Positions 23,929-33,350 of a stretch of 64,000 nucleotides of DNA are shown one piece after another (the stretch's first letter is position 1; every line of letters starts with the position of its first letter). Under the pieces are notes generated by a model, which was not told the DNA's origin, did no database searches, and saw only the letters and a program-made list of their open reading frames with translations. The translations under genes and the position numbers were made by a program. The stretch comes from an uncultured Clostridia bacterium (GTDB lineage: Bacteria > Bacillota > Clostridia > Christensenellales > Borkfalkiaceae), in the NCBI GenBank assembly GCA_949283125.1, contig CASDRK010000002.1:62001-126000 (forward strand), read 5' to 3'.

Positions 23929-24222
23929 CTATCTGGCCTTCAGGCTCTTTTGCTCCTTTTTGAATCTGGCGCCGACGTCGTCGACCAGCCGCTTTTCCGC
24001 AGGGACGGGCGCACAGTATCCGCGCGCGCCCATCTGGGCGAACAACTCGTACTGCGATCCGGCTACGGCCGTCAGGTTTGCCGCAAATTCCTTGCGCACT
24101 GTTTTGGAACTGCCCTCGGACAGCGCCACGGCATACAGCGACATGAGCTGTTTTTCCGCGCCAATCATGTCCTGAAGCGCATCCTTTTCGTTCAAAGTAG
24201 TCTGTGATTTGCTGTTTTTCAA
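23929..24222 (-). CDS. CotF-type spore coat protein
   Basis: A 97-residue protein. LNEKDALQDMIGAEKQLMSLYA is the typical CotF beginning, followed by a helical segment with RKEF, QYELFAQMGARGY and PAEKRLVDD, matching the ferritin-like helical bundle of the coat F family. The start is a TTG at 24222 with a perfect GGAGG 8 nt upstream; this site overlaps the stop of the preceding small gene, so the two are translationally coupled. Expected in the mother cell late in sporulation. Confidence 0.87.
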   Translation of the reverse strand: MKNSKSQTTLNEKDALQDMIGAEKQLMSLYAVALSEGSSKTVRKEFAANLTAVAGSQYELFAQMGARGYCAPVPAEKRLVDDVGARFKKEQKSLKAR

Positions 24223-24226
24223 TTTT

Positions 24227-24415
24227 TCAGCCTCCTATGAGTTTCAGAAGCGATGCGTACCGCGTCTCGTGCAGGTCGGCGATGCGCTCCATGCAACATG
24301 CCAGATCGGCGTCGGTGAGCGTTGCGGAATACATGCGGGCCTTTTTGCATATCAGCCCCTCGCAGGCGAGGGCGTCGCTTATCATTTCAAGTTCTTTGGC
24401 GGTGATCCCGGTCAT
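24227..24415 (-). CDS. Small coat-associated protein
   Basis: A 62-residue helical protein (ELEMISDALACEGLICKKARMYSATLTD) that resembles the N-terminal helix pair of CotF-like proteins often encoded directly before the CotF gene in Clostridia. It contains three Cys. GGGAGG lies about 9 nt before the ATG. Its stop overlaps the ribosome site of the coat gene. The 220-bp upstream gap to the HEAT-like gene contains no clear promoter; a GAATA resembles a sigma-G -35 but the -10 is poor. Confidence 0.75.
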   Translation of the reverse strand: MTGITAKELEMISDALACEGLICKKARMYSATLTDADLACCMERIADLHETRYASLLKLIGG

Positions 24416-24636
24416 ATGAAAATACCTCCCTTAAGCAGTTATTGACTGCCGCGGGGAGGTTTATTCGCCGTACAAAAAGTTTGAAAAAAATTTAACGCCG
24501 TCAAGACCTATTTCAAAGGTGCGCGGAGCCTGGCCGGCGCCCCCAATTCGGGATAAGCGCAATGCCGTGCTTCCGCATATCGGCAACCGGTGAACAGACA
24601 GCACCGTTTTTTTGTCATGCCGCTCTGTTTTACGCC

Positions 24637-25464
24637 TTACTTTATACCCTTGAAAATATCGATGTCGAGCGCGCCGTGGGATTTTATCAAATCATAGTAG
24701 GGATCGGAGGAAAAATCGCGCTCCTTTTCGTATGTACCGCCGAGGGCTTCGATGGCAAATTTCAGCTCCTGAAAGTCGGCGTAAGATATGCCTTCGTCCT
24801 CTATCCTTTTGTAAAGGCAGGGCAGGGCGCGCTCGTCGCCGTAGGCGGCGAGGTAGCTTGCCCGGAGCGCGAGCACGCCGTCATCGGCGGTGCGGAAGGC
24901 GGCGAGGAGAATGTTGAACACCTCGTCGCGGCGCGCGGTGCAGCGCGAAAGTATTTCCAGCATATATTCCGGCTTTACGCCGTTTTTGTAATTTTGCAGA
25001 GTCTCGTCTTTCACGTCATCGGCAAACTCCTTGACGTTGTCGACGCAGGTGTTGCAGACGTCTTCGCTGTCCGACTGCACTATCAGGCGCATGTATTCGG
25101 GCAGGGCCGCTCTGCACGGGCCTATCAGGTTGATGGCGTAGGCGATTTCGTCGTCAGAACCGCGCAACAGGGGCAGCAGCAACTCTTCCATATGGCGGCT
25201 TTCGATGGCGTTGCACAAAAATTCGCTGACGGGAACGCCCTTTTTTAGATGGGCGCGCAGGGACGACACAAGCTGCTCGTCCGTCTGCCCGGCATAGAAT
25301 TCGTTGGGCGTTTGGCCTATCGATCTGATTACCGTATCGCCGAATTTGCCGTACATGACGGGAATGACGTCTTCCCATTGCTTTTCGGTGTAGCCCTTGG
25401 GATTGCGCTTGATGTAGTCGGCAAGTTTTTCTTCAAACATTCCGTCGAAATCGTAAAGTTTCAT
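24637..25464 (-). CDS. Helical repeat protein (HEAT-like), unknown
   Basis: A 275-residue, almost entirely helical soluble protein with no signal peptide. Repeating hydrophobic/charged helices (for example LPEYMRLIVQSDSEDVCNTC and FNILLAAFRTADDGVLALRASYLAAYGDERAL) suggest HEAT or ARM-like repeats. I chose the ATG at 25464 with GGAGA 8 nt upstream; the longer frame begins in an unlikely Arg/Ser/Pro-rich stretch. It follows the TPR gene by 40 bp, so it probably works with it. Function not recognised. Confidence 0.75.
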   Translation of the reverse strand: MKLYDFDGMFEEKLADYIKRNPKGYTEKQWEDVIPVMYGKFGDTVIRSIGQTPNEFYAGQTDEQLVSSLRAHLKKGVPVSEFLCNAIESRHMEELLLPLLRGSDDEIAYAINLIGPCRAALPEYMRLIVQSDSEDVCNTCVDNVKEFADDVKDETLQNYKNGVKPEYMLEILSRCTARRDEVFNILLAAFRTADDGVLALRASYLAAYGDERALPCLYKRIEDEGISYADFQELKFAIEALGGTYEKERDFSSDPYYDLIKSHGALDIDIFKGIK

Positions 25465-25504
25465 AAAGCTGTCTCCGTGCGCGGCCGCGCCGCGCGCCGC
25501 CGTT

Positions 25505-27199
25505 TCAATCGGCGATAAGATTATATTTTTCCTCGTCCGCGCCGAAAAACGCACACGCTTCGGCCGCGGAGAGACCGTCTTCGCGAATGCCGCTGCGCAC
25601 GCAGATAGCCGCGGCGAGGGCGGGCGCGTCAGTAGCCGAGGAGAGCTTGCCGCGGGCGGCGAGTTCGCCGTAAAGCTTGACAGCGGCGGCGTTGAGCGTG
25701 TACACATACGCAGGGTCGATGAGCGCGAAACGCGCAACGGTCATGGCATATGCCCTGACGAACGTCTTTTTTTTGTTCCTGCCCACAACAAGCGCCGGTA
25801 TATCCACCCTGCGGTAGACGTGGCAGACGACGACCCCGTAGGAGCACTCCTCGTTGCGCTCGGCTATGAGGCCGAGGATCTGCATTTTCAGGGCATCGGG
25901 CTGGAACGCGTCGAGCAGTATGTCGCGCAGAAGGTCGTCGCAGTACGGCACCTTGACGGCGCATGCGGCGCCCAAAGTTTTGAGCTCCGGAGAGCCGTGG
26001 TCGCCCCCTTCGTCGAAGCACCAGCGTATGCAGTCGGTTATGTCTATTTCGTCGGAGACGGCCTTTGCGTGCTTATCCTTCAGCCTGACGAAGGCGGAGA
26101 GTATTTCGATGTTGCTCTCCCTCTCCTCCTGCGGGAGACGGTAAAAATAGGTGAGCGGGGCGCTTTTATAATCCTCGTCGCCTTCGGCCAAGTGCTCCCT
26201 GACATGATCGGCATAATACTTGGCCGTCACGGCGTCGGAACAGATGGTCTGTATTCTGTCGAACGCGTCTAAACTTTCGCGCTTGCGGCCGCTGTTGTAG
26301 GCCGAAACGGCGAGGAAATACAGCACGGAGCTGTCGTAGGAGAGCTCTTCGGCTATCTTGGAAAACAGCGAATATGCTTCCTCGTGCATGCCGTTTTCGC
26401 AGCAGACGGTGGCGATTTTGTACATATCGTCGGTGGAGCGCGCGTCGAGACCGAGCAGCTTCTGCGCTATGGCGCGGCTCTCCTCGCTCTTCTTCTGCTG
26501 ATTCTTTACGGCCGCGAGAGTTGTCATGGCCTGAATGTCTTCGGGATGGTCGCGCAGCACGGCCAGACACTCCTGTTCGGCTTCGTCGCACTTGTCGCTG
26601 ATGATGTCGCACATGGCGATGTAATTGCGCGCGGCGGAGTAGCTTGCGTTGCCGGCGTCCACCTTGTCGAATTCCGCCACGGCCTTGTCGTATTCGCCCG
26701 AGCGCATGTATTCCACGCCCTTTTCCATCTCGCCGGAGTAATCGGCCAGACGGGGCGGCCAGGCTATGCGCAGCGGCGATTTTTTGGACAGGATAAAGCT
26801 GTTTATTACTTCGCGACGGTTTTCGGGCGTGAGGTCGGCGGCCGTCTCCACAAGCAGTTTGTTGTAATAGAAGGCGGCAAGCTCCTCCTCGCCCATGTTC
26901 AGATAGTTCACCGCCAGCCCCTCGTAAGCGTCCGAAAAGTCGGCGTCGGGGTAGCCGCATTCGTAGTCGATGTATTTGAACCAGCCGTTCACCGACTTTT
27001 CGCACAGGCCCATATCGTCGAACGTTTCGGCATAGAGCATGTACGAATCTTCGGCATTGCCGTTCAGTTCGGCATTTTTGTTGAGCATGCGGAGCGCGCC
27101 CAGATAGTCGTGCTTGTCCAGACAGTCGGACGCTATGGCGAGCAGCCTGTCCTCGCTCAGATCTATTTCAAAAGTTTTTCCGTTGGTTTTTTCTTTCAT
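25505..27199 (-). CDS. TPR-repeat protein
   Basis: A 564-residue soluble protein. The first 330 or so residues are tetratricopeptide-like helix pairs (for example LGALRMLNKNAELNGNAEDSYMLYAETFDDMG and MRSGEYDKAVAEFDKVDAGNASYSAARNYIAMC); the C-terminal part is helical but less regular. TPR domains bind other proteins; the partner is not known. It overlaps the hslO stop by ATGA and precedes the HEAT-like gene, so a chaperone-linked or stress-related role is possible but not shown. Confidence 0.8.
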   Translation of the reverse strand: MKEKTNGKTFEIDLSEDRLLAIASDCLDKHDYLGALRMLNKNAELNGNAEDSYMLYAETFDDMGLCEKSVNGWFKYIDYECGYPDADFSDAYEGLAVNYLNMGEEELAAFYYNKLLVETAADLTPENRREVINSFILSKKSPLRIAWPPRLADYSGEMEKGVEYMRSGEYDKAVAEFDKVDAGNASYSAARNYIAMCDIISDKCDEAEQECLAVLRDHPEDIQAMTTLAAVKNQQKKSEESRAIAQKLLGLDARSTDDMYKIATVCCENGMHEEAYSLFSKIAEELSYDSSVLYFLAVSAYNSGRKRESLDAFDRIQTICSDAVTAKYYADHVREHLAEGDEDYKSAPLTYFYRLPQEERESNIEILSAFVRLKDKHAKAVSDEIDITDCIRWCFDEGGDHGSPELKTLGAACAVKVPYCDDLLRDILLDAFQPDALKMQILGLIAERNEECSYGVVVCHVYRRVDIPALVVGRNKKKTFVRAYAMTVARFALIDPAYVYTLNAAAVKLYGELAARGKLSSATDAPALAAAICVRSGIREDGLSAAEACAFFGADEEKYNLIAD

Positions 27200-28026
27200 T
27201 TATCGAACAATTTAAGTATGTCGGCCCTGCCGAAAACGTAATCGGTATTGCAGTAATGACAGTGCACCGATACGCTGCCCCGCTCGTCGCAGATCGCGAG
27301 CAGCTCATCCCTGCCGAGGGGTATGAGCACGCCCTCGATCTTCAAGCGCGAGCAGTTGCATATGTAGTCGGGATGAAGCAGATACAGGCCGTTGTCTGCG
27401 ATCTCGCCGTCGAAAAAATTGCGCACGATGCCCTCCGCGCCGTACTTTGCAATCGCGCCGGCTGGGTCGGTAAAGGCCTGCATGCGCTCTTCGGCCCTGT
27501 CCTCATTCTCGCGCGAGGTGCCGGGGAGAAGCTGCATGACTACGCCGCCCGCGGCAACGCATCCGCCGTCTTCGCCCAATCTTACGCCCACGGACACGGC
27601 AGTGGGTATCTGCTCGCTGGTGTGGAAATAGTCGGTCATGATGCGCGAAACGCTGTCGCCGCCTATTGCGCAGGCCCCCACGAACGGACGGGAAAAGCCG
27701 TCGTCCTTTATGACGGTGAGCGTGCCGCCCACAAAAGTTTCGCGGCAGGAGCCGTCCACATAGCCCCTTATGTGCAGGTCGGCGTCGCCCGAAACCGAAG
27801 CCGAGCCCGAGCCGTCGGCGCTTTTCACGGTTATGGATACGGCGCCGCGCTCGCTTTTGAGACAGCCGGACATATAGGCGCAGACCGTTAAAAGGTTGCC
27901 CAGAAGTTCGGCCGCCCTGCCCGAAAGCGAGTGGATTTTTATTGCTTTGTTTACCAGATCGGTGGTGTCGAGCACGGACAGCGAGACCTGCTTGTCGTAC
28001 ACCAACGCTTTGAAGAGATTGTTCAT
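27196..28026 (-). CDS. hslO: Redox-regulated chaperone Hsp33
   Basis: A holdase activated by oxidation; 276 residues. The N-terminal domain has SLSGRAAELLGNLLT and the Gly-rich GYVDGSCRETFVGGTL; the C-terminal zinc switch is CNC (near residue 229) and CHYC (near residue 262), giving the CxC-n-CxxC pattern. Zinc release under oxidative stress would expose the binding surface. Two bases after the methyltransferase stop, it is the second gene of a four-gene operon. Confidence 0.95.
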   Translation of the reverse strand: MNNLFKALVYDKQVSLSVLDTTDLVNKAIKIHSLSGRAAELLGNLLTVCAYMSGCLKSERGAVSITVKSADGSGSASVSGDADLHIRGYVDGSCRETFVGGTLTVIKDDGFSRPFVGACAIGGDSVSRIMTDYFHTSEQIPTAVSVGVRLGEDGGCVAAGGVVMQLLPGTSRENEDRAEERMQAFTDPAGAIAKYGAEGIVRNFFDGEIADNGLYLLHPDYICNCSRLKIEGVLIPLGRDELLAICDERGSVSVHCHYCNTDYVFGRADILKLFDK

Positions 28027-28027
28027 A

Positions 28028-28750
28028 CTATTTTACGCAAGTGAAATTTATCCTCTGTGTTTTGTCGTCCGTTCCCAGATGTCCCTGAACGCACACGCGC
28101 GCAAAGCCGGCCGCCGCAAGCGCGGACGAGACCGCCTCCTCGCTGTGGGCGTACTGGCGGTGGGTTTCGTCGAAACGGTCGTACCTGCCGTCCGCGCCCC
28201 TGACGAAAAACGTGAGCTCCATGGTGACCCCGTCAGGTTCGGGCGTGTTGAACCACATATACGAGATATCCTCGCCGTCTTCGCCGAACATGTTGTCCGC
28301 AATGACGCGGCGCAGCTTGTATTCAGACGAAATATCGAAATGAAACACCCCGCCGCGGTTGAGACAGGCATATACGCGGGCGAACGCGGTTTTCAGCTTT
28401 GAGGGCGGAACGTAGTTCAGGCAGTCGTTGACGGCGACGGCAAAGTCGGCCTTGCCCGTCAGTTTAAGTTTGGTTATATCCCCGAGTAAAAATTCACAGG
28501 GCAGACCTTCGCGCCTTGCGGCGGCCGTGGCGACGTTGAGCATCTGCGGCGAAATGTCTATCCCCGCGACCTCGTATCCCGCCCGGCAGAGAGCGCGCGT
28601 GAAGTAGCCGTTGCCGCAGCCGATATCCACGCCGCGGCGGCCCGCGCCAAACAGAGCGAGACGTTCAATTAAATACTGCGACCATGCAGGATAGTCGCAG
28701 TCTCTGTTGAGGTATTCAAACCAATTGCCGAGGGCGGAGTAAGAATTCAT
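28028..28750 (-). CDS. SAM-dependent methyltransferase
   Basis: A 240-residue class I methyltransferase. Motif I is GVDIGCGNGYFTRAL (residues 40-54), motif II VAGIDISPQML, then LLGDITKLKL and FAVAVNDCLNYV, the last typical of the family annotated as class I methyltransferase near hslO. Substrate unknown. It is the first gene of the operon with hslO. Confidence 0.85.
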   Translation of the reverse strand: MNSYSALGNWFEYLNRDCDYPAWSQYLIERLALFGAGRRGVDIGCGNGYFTRALCRAGYEVAGIDISPQMLNVATAAARREGLPCEFLLGDITKLKLTGKADFAVAVNDCLNYVPPSKLKTAFARVYACLNRGGVFHFDISSEYKLRRVIADNMFGEDGEDISYMWFNTPEPDGVTMELTFFVRGADGRYDRFDETHRQYAHSEEAVSSALAAAGFARVCVQGHLGTDDKTQRINFTCVK

Positions 28751-28822
28751 GGCGCTTGCAGGTCATTAAAAGTCCGGCGCATGGACGCGCCGCTCTGTGA
28801 TTTTAAGGTTTAAACGCGGCCG

Positions 28823-28851
28823 GCTTTGCCCGGCGGTGCGCCGGGCAAAGC
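28823..28851. terminator. 13-bp hairpin after the membrane protein gene
   Basis: GCTTTGCCCGGCG and its complement with a 3-nt loop lie 12 bp beyond the stop of the leftward membrane gene and before the methyltransferase start. No U-tract follows on the minus strand. Confidence 0.55.
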
Positions 28852-28863
28852 GCGACGGCGACG

Positions 28864-30126
28864 TCAGCGCAGCAGATTTTCGGAGCTGATCTTCTTCTTT
28901 TTGCCCTTTTTGCCCGTGTCGGTGAGCGCCTTTTCGCGCTCGGCGAACAGTTTGTTGTATTCCACGAATTTGGCGTCGTTTTTGTGCTGTTCGAAGTAAG
29001 CGGCGATATCGCCCTGCATAGCGGAGCGCGCGTCGCGCGCGGCGGCCACGTCGGCGCGGGTGAATCTTGCGGGGACCGCGGCGACGGAGCCTTCGGTATC
29101 GATGGGCAGTATGGGCTTGGATATGAGTTCGGACTTGCCTGCGGCAAGCAGTTCGCGCGCCTCGCTGCGCGCTTCCTCAAGCTTTTCGGCCTCGAGCTGT
29201 TTGGGCGTCATCTTGGCGCGGGCCGCCTCCTTTTCGCTGACGACGGCGGGTTCGATGAAGGAATCGAACACCCACTGGGTATAGGCCATCCACGCGAGAA
29301 GCATGAAAGAAAAGCCGATGAAGATGAAAATTATAATGCCCACCACAAGGAAGAAAGAGGACGTCATGCCGATGAGCATGAGCCACACGGGGATGAGCGC
29401 GAAGCCTATCATGAATATGCTCTGCAGCGCGGTGCCGATGAGCAGCACGAAGGAATTTTTGAAAAGATACTTGAGTTTTACCTTGTAGCTGGCGCCGACG
29501 GCGAACAGCCACATGCAGAACATGCCGACGAGCACCGTGGCGATGATGATGAACACCTTGGCCGTTACGGGGCCGGCGGCGGAAGCGCCGTATGCTATTT
29601 CCATGGCCGCCCAGTCGCTTATCACCACCGAAGCAAACAGAAAGAGCATGAAGATGAACACGGGGAGCACGGTGTTGAAATAGCACACCTTTACGCCGTG
29701 AAAGTAGCCCCTGACCGTAAACTGGCCGTGGGAATTTATCATCTTTTTAACGGAATACGCCCCGCCGGCAAGCCCGACGGCGGCTATGAGACCGGCCAGT
29801 ATCATAAGCGAATAGAAGAGCAGATCTGTGGACAGAGTGAGCCTTTCGGCCATGCCGACGGTGGACGGAGTGTACACCGACAGCCCGGCGTTTGCCGAGA
29901 AGGGATAGACCGCGGCAAGGTTGGTGAGGTACACCAGACGGAGATACACCACGGCCGCTATCGGCACGAAAAACAACAGCGTGAGCACGTTGATGATGAC
30001 GAACCGGACAAAGTTGGACTTGAACAGGTTCCACGCGTCGCTCCACCGCCCCTTGGGGACGTATGTGCGGACGTAATCGTCGGCGCTTTCTTTGCCGACA
30101 AGCGATTGCAATCTTGATTCTGCCAT
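28864..30126 (-). CDS. Multipass membrane protein with charged C-terminal tail
   Basis: A 420-residue protein. About six hydrophobic helices occupy residues 38-295. The N-terminal pattern DAWNLFKSNFVRFVIINVLTLLFFVPIA recalls DUF624/YesL-type proteins, but the chain is much longer. The C-terminal 130 residues are hydrophilic, with many Ala, Glu and Lys, a possible coiled coil (KMTPKQLEAEKLEEARSEARELL) and a KKGKKKK run. The function is not known. It has a clear start at 30126 and lies alone, divergent from the lysine riboswitch. Confidence 0.75.
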   Translation of the reverse strand: MAESRLQSLVGKESADDYVRTYVPKGRWSDAWNLFKSNFVRFVIINVLTLLFFVPIAAVVYLRLVYLTNLAAVYPFSANAGLSVYTPSTVGMAERLTLSTDLLFYSLMILAGLIAAVGLAGGAYSVKKMINSHGQFTVRGYFHGVKVCYFNTVLPVFIFMLFLFASVVISDWAAMEIAYGASAAGPVTAKVFIIIATVLVGMFCMWLFAVGASYKVKLKYLFKNSFVLLIGTALQSIFMIGFALIPVWLMLIGMTSSFFLVVGIIIFIFIGFSFMLLAWMAYTQWVFDSFIEPAVVSEKEAARAKMTPKQLEAEKLEEARSEARELLAAGKSELISKPILPIDTEGSVAAVPARFTRADVAAARDARSAMQGDIAAYFEQHKNDAKFVEYNKLFAEREKALTDTGKKGKKKKISSENLLR

Positions 30127-30253
30127 ATAAATTCCTTAAAAACGCTATTTGCCGTGCCCGCCGATAAACCCGCGCGGCGGACGCCTTTTAATCATTATAC
30201 ATTATGCAATCAAATATTTCAATTATTTTGAACGATATAAGCGCAAATTTTCT

Positions 30254-30282
30254 TTGACTTTTGGGGCGGGTTGTGTTATCAT
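30254..30282 (+). promoter_or_regulatory. Promoter of the asd-dapA-dapB operon
   Basis: TTGACT (30254-30259), a 17-bp spacer and TATCAT (30277-30282) lie immediately before the riboswitch aptamer. Confidence 0.8.
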
Positions 30283-30289
30283 TCAATTG

Positions 30290-30460
30290 TCGAATAGAGG
30301 AGCGGACGAGCAAAAGTAACCGCGGGGCTGCCGTTTTAAGGCGACGGCGAACGACCCGCGGACGAAAGGGCATCTCCGCCGAAGCAAAGAAACGCCTTGC
30401 CTTTGCTGGGCGCGCGAGGACAACACCCGCGCGACTGTCACGAAAGTGTTGCGCTATTTG
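30290..30460 (+). promoter_or_regulatory. Lysine riboswitch (L box)
   Basis: The leader contains the conserved L-box blocks in order: AGAGGAGCGG (from 30295), AAAGTAAC (near 30313), GGGCATCTCCGCCGAAGC (30368-30385), CTGGGC (30406-30411) and GACTGTCACG (30433-30442). The outer P1 stem can be closed by AATAG (30293-30297) and CTATT (30454-30458). A terminator hairpin follows at once. High lysine should stabilise the aptamer and allow termination, so lysine represses the operon. Confidence 0.95.
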
Positions 30461-30488
30461 CATCTTTTTGAAAATAAAGGTACTGTAT

Positions 30489-30519
30489 GCGCGGCGCCGT
30501 CTTTCGGCCGCGCTTTTTT
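30489..30519 (+). terminator. Expression-platform terminator of the lysine riboswitch
   Basis: GCGCG and GCCG pair with CGGC and CGCGC around a TCTTT loop (two bases bulged), followed by six T (30514-30519). It lies 45 bp before asd. Confidence 0.85.
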
Positions 30520-30563
30520 GTAACCTGAAGATAACATTTTTTTATAACGGAGAATAATATATC

Positions 30564-31640
30564 ATGAGAAAGTATTCCGTGGGCATAATTGGCGCCACCG
30601 GCATGGTGGGGCAGCGCTTTGCCCTTCTGCTGCAAAATCATCCCTGGTTCGAGGTAAAGGTTCTGGCCGCGTCCGCCTCCTCCGCCGGCAAAAAATACAA
30701 AGACGCCGTAAAGCGCTGGCACATGTCCGAGCCCATGCCCGAAGAGCTGGCCGACATGCAGGTGTACGACGCCGCGGCGGACAGGGTCGCGATTGCGGAG
30801 GCGGCCGACTTCTGCTTCTGCGCCGTGAACATGCCCAAAGACCTTATACGCGAGCTGGAATACGCCTATGCGCAGCTGGAGTGCCCGATAGTTTCAAACA
30901 ATTCGGCGCACCGCTTTACGCCCGACGTGCCCATGATAATCCCCGAAATAAACGCCGAACACCTTGAAGTGATAGAATCGCAGAAGGCGCGCCTGGGCAC
31001 CAAGCGCGGATTCATAGCCGTGAAGAGCAACTGCTCGCTGCAATCCTACGTTCCCCTCCTCCACCCCTTGAAAAAATTCGGGATAAAGTGCGCGGCGGTG
31101 ACCACCTATCAGGCCATATCGGGCGCGGGGAAAACGTTTGAGACCATGCCCGAGATAGCAGACAACATCATCCCCTATATCGGCGGCGAGGAGGAAAAGA
31201 GCGAACAGGAGCCCCTTAAGATATGGGGCGAAGTAAAGGGCGGACGCATCGTGCCCGCCGACGGACCGACGATAACGGCGCAGTGCCTGCGCGTGCCCGT
31301 TTCGGACGGACACACCGCGGCGTGCTTTGTGTCCTTTGCGCAAAAACCTTCCGCGCAGGAGATACTCGACGCATGGAACACGTTCGAGGGCGAACCGCAG
31401 AAACTGGGTCTTCCCTCTGCGCCGGAAAAGTTCATACACTACTTTGAAGAAAACGACAGACCTCAGGCAAAGCTTGACAGGATGTGCGAGCGCGGCATGG
31501 CCGTGTGCGCGGGCAGGCTGAGGGAAGATAAGCTGTTCGACTATAAATTTGTGGGACTTTCGCACAACACCCTGCGCGGCGCCGCGGGAGGAGCGGTGCT
31601 GCTGGCCGAACTGCTGGCGGCGAAGGGCTACTTCGACTGA
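30564..31640 (+). CDS. asd: Aspartate-semialdehyde dehydrogenase
   Basis: NADPH-dependent reduction of aspartyl phosphate, the second step of the aspartate pathway. The 358 residues are of the longer archaeal/fungal-like subfamily: GATGMVGQRF at residues 9-18 binds NADP, FCAVNMPKD follows, and the catalytic Cys is in KSNCSLQSYV. Further on, YQAISGAGK and RVPVSDGH are typical. GGAG is 12 nt before the ATG. It is the first gene under the lysine riboswitch, followed by dapA and dapB. Confidence 0.96.
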   Translation: MRKYSVGIIGATGMVGQRFALLLQNHPWFEVKVLAASASSAGKKYKDAVKRWHMSEPMPEELADMQVYDAAADRVAIAEAADFCFCAVNMPKDLIRELEYAYAQLECPIVSNNSAHRFTPDVPMIIPEINAEHLEVIESQKARLGTKRGFIAVKSNCSLQSYVPLLHPLKKFGIKCAAVTTYQAISGAGKTFETMPEIADNIIPYIGGEEEKSEQEPLKIWGEVKGGRIVPADGPTITAQCLRVPVSDGHTAACFVSFAQKPSAQEILDAWNTFEGEPQKLGLPSAPEKFIHYFEENDRPQAKLDRMCERGMAVCAGRLREDKLFDYKFVGLSHNTLRGAAGGAVLLAELLAAKGYFD

Positions 31641-31704
31641 CACCCGGCGGCCGCATGGCGCGCACATCTTTAACGCGGATAGCGCACATCTTTAAGGAGA
31701 TTTT

Positions 31705-32598
31705 ATGAAAGGATTTTTTACCGGTTCGGCGACGGCGATGATAACGCCCTTTTATACCGGCGGCGGAGTCAACTTTGAAGCCTTCGGCAACATGATAGAG
31801 TATCAGATAGCCAACGGCACGGACGCGCTGGTCGTGCTCGGCACTACGGGCGAACCCGCAACGATGACCGAGGACGAAAAAACGGCCGTGATGAAGTATG
31901 CAAAGCAACGGGTGGCCGGACGAGTGAAACTGATATTCGGCACGGGCAGCAACAGCACGGCCAAAGCCGTGGCGGCCACAAAGCTTGCCGAGGAACTGGG
32001 CGCCGACGGTGTGCTGGCCGTAACGCCCTACTACAACAAATGCACCCAGAAGGGCATAGTGGAATATTATAAGGCCGTGTGCGCGGCCACTTCGCTGCCC
32101 GTAATAGCCTACAACGTGCCGCCGAGGACGGGGGTGAACATACTGCCCGCCGCCGCGGAGGAGCTTTCGTACATACCCAACATGGCCGGAATAAAGGAAG
32201 CGTGCGGCAATATGGAGCAGATATGCGAAACGATGAGACGCATACGTCCGCGCATGGACCTGTATTCGGGCGACGACAACCTGAACATACCCATCATGGC
32301 CATAGGCGGCGCCGGGCTCATTTCGGTGGCGTCCAACATAGCCCCCGCACAGATAAAGGACGTGGCGTCGGCCATGCAGAAGCGCAAGCTTGAAAGGGCG
32401 AACAAAATACACGAAAAACTGCTGCCCATGATAGACGCCTGCTTTGTGGAAGTGAACCCCATACCCGTAAAGGCGGGATGCAACATGATAGGGCTTGAAG
32501 CCGGCGTGCCGCGTCCGCCGCTGACGGAACTTGAGGACGAGCACAAAAAGCTAATGAAAAAATGTTTGAAATCGGCGGGGATAAAGACTGTATGCTGA
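31705..32598 (+). CDS. dapA: 4-hydroxy-tetrahydrodipicolinate synthase
   Basis: Condenses pyruvate with aspartate semialdehyde; 297 residues, class I aldolase fold. GTTGEPATM and the Tyr of YNVPPRTG are present, and the Schiff-base Lys is in MAGIKEACGN. AAGGAG lies 7 nt before the ATG. In a spore former this enzyme also supplies dipicolinate. Its end overlaps the start of dapB. Confidence 0.97.
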   Translation: MKGFFTGSATAMITPFYTGGGVNFEAFGNMIEYQIANGTDALVVLGTTGEPATMTEDEKTAVMKYAKQRVAGRVKLIFGTGSNSTAKAVAATKLAEELGADGVLAVTPYYNKCTQKGIVEYYKAVCAATSLPVIAYNVPPRTGVNILPAAAEELSYIPNMAGIKEACGNMEQICETMRRIRPRMDLYSGDDNLNIPIMAIGGAGLISVASNIAPAQIKDVASAMQKRKLERANKIHEKLLPMIDACFVEVNPIPVKAGCNMIGLEAGVPRPPLTELEDEHKKLMKKCLKSAGIKTVC

Positions 32599-33350
32599 AC
32601 ATTCTTGTCTGCGGCATAGGCGGAAAGATGGGCGCCAACATAGTTGAACTTTTAAAGGACGACGGCGACGCGCGCGTAGCGTGCGGCGTAGATCTTCACG
32701 CGCCAGAAAACTGTTTAGTGCCGGTATATGGCTCGTTCAATGATATCAAAGAGCCTGTCGACGCGATAATCGACTTCTCCTCCCCCGCCGCCCTCGCAGG
32801 CGAACTGGCGTTTGCCGCAGAGCGCGGCGTACCCGCCGTGATAGCCGCGACGGGGTATTCGCCGGAACAGCTGAAGGATATCGAAAGAGCCGCGGGCGCA
32901 ACGGCCATATTCAGATCGGCCAACTTTTCGCTGGGCGTCAATCTTTTGGTGAGCCTTGCGCAAAAGGCGGCCGAAACGCTGGGCGAAAGCTTTGACATAG
33001 AGATAATAGAACGCCACCACAACAAAAAGGCCGACGCGCCGAGCGGCACCGCGCTGATGCTGGCCGACGGAATAAACCGTTCGCTTGCCGAAAAGCGGCC
33101 GTACGTGGAGGGCAGAAGCGGCATCGTCGGCAGACGGGGCAACGAGATAGGCATACACGCCGTGCGGGGCGGCACCATTGTGGGCGAACACGAGGTGATG
33201 TTTGCCGGCGAGGACGAGATAATCACGCTCGCCCATTCGGCGCGCTCCAAAAGGGTATTCGCCGTCGGTGCGATAAAGGCGGCAAAATGGATAGTCGGCA
33301 AACCGCACGGACTGTACGACATGAACGACATGCTGCGCGAGCTTGTATGA
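32592..33350 (+). CDS. dapB: 4-hydroxy-tetrahydrodipicolinate reductase
   Basis: NAD(P)H-dependent reduction to tetrahydrodipicolinate; 252 residues. GIGGKMG binds the nucleotide near residues 8-14, and ERHHNKKADAPSGTAL holds the catalytic His and Lys. I place the start at the ATG that overlaps the dapA stop (ATGCTGA), which aligns with the family; a longer frame inside dapA is unlikely. Third gene of the lysine-regulated operon, ending at a very long hairpin. Confidence 0.96.
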   Translation: MLNILVCGIGGKMGANIVELLKDDGDARVACGVDLHAPENCLVPVYGSFNDIKEPVDAIIDFSSPAALAGELAFAAERGVPAVIAATGYSPEQLKDIERAAGATAIFRSANFSLGVNLLVSLAQKAAETLGESFDIEIIERHHNKKADAPSGTALMLADGINRSLAEKRPYVEGRSGIVGRRGNEIGIHAVRGGTIVGEHEVMFAGEDEIITLAHSARSKRVFAVGAIKAAKWIVGKPHGLYDMNDMLRELV

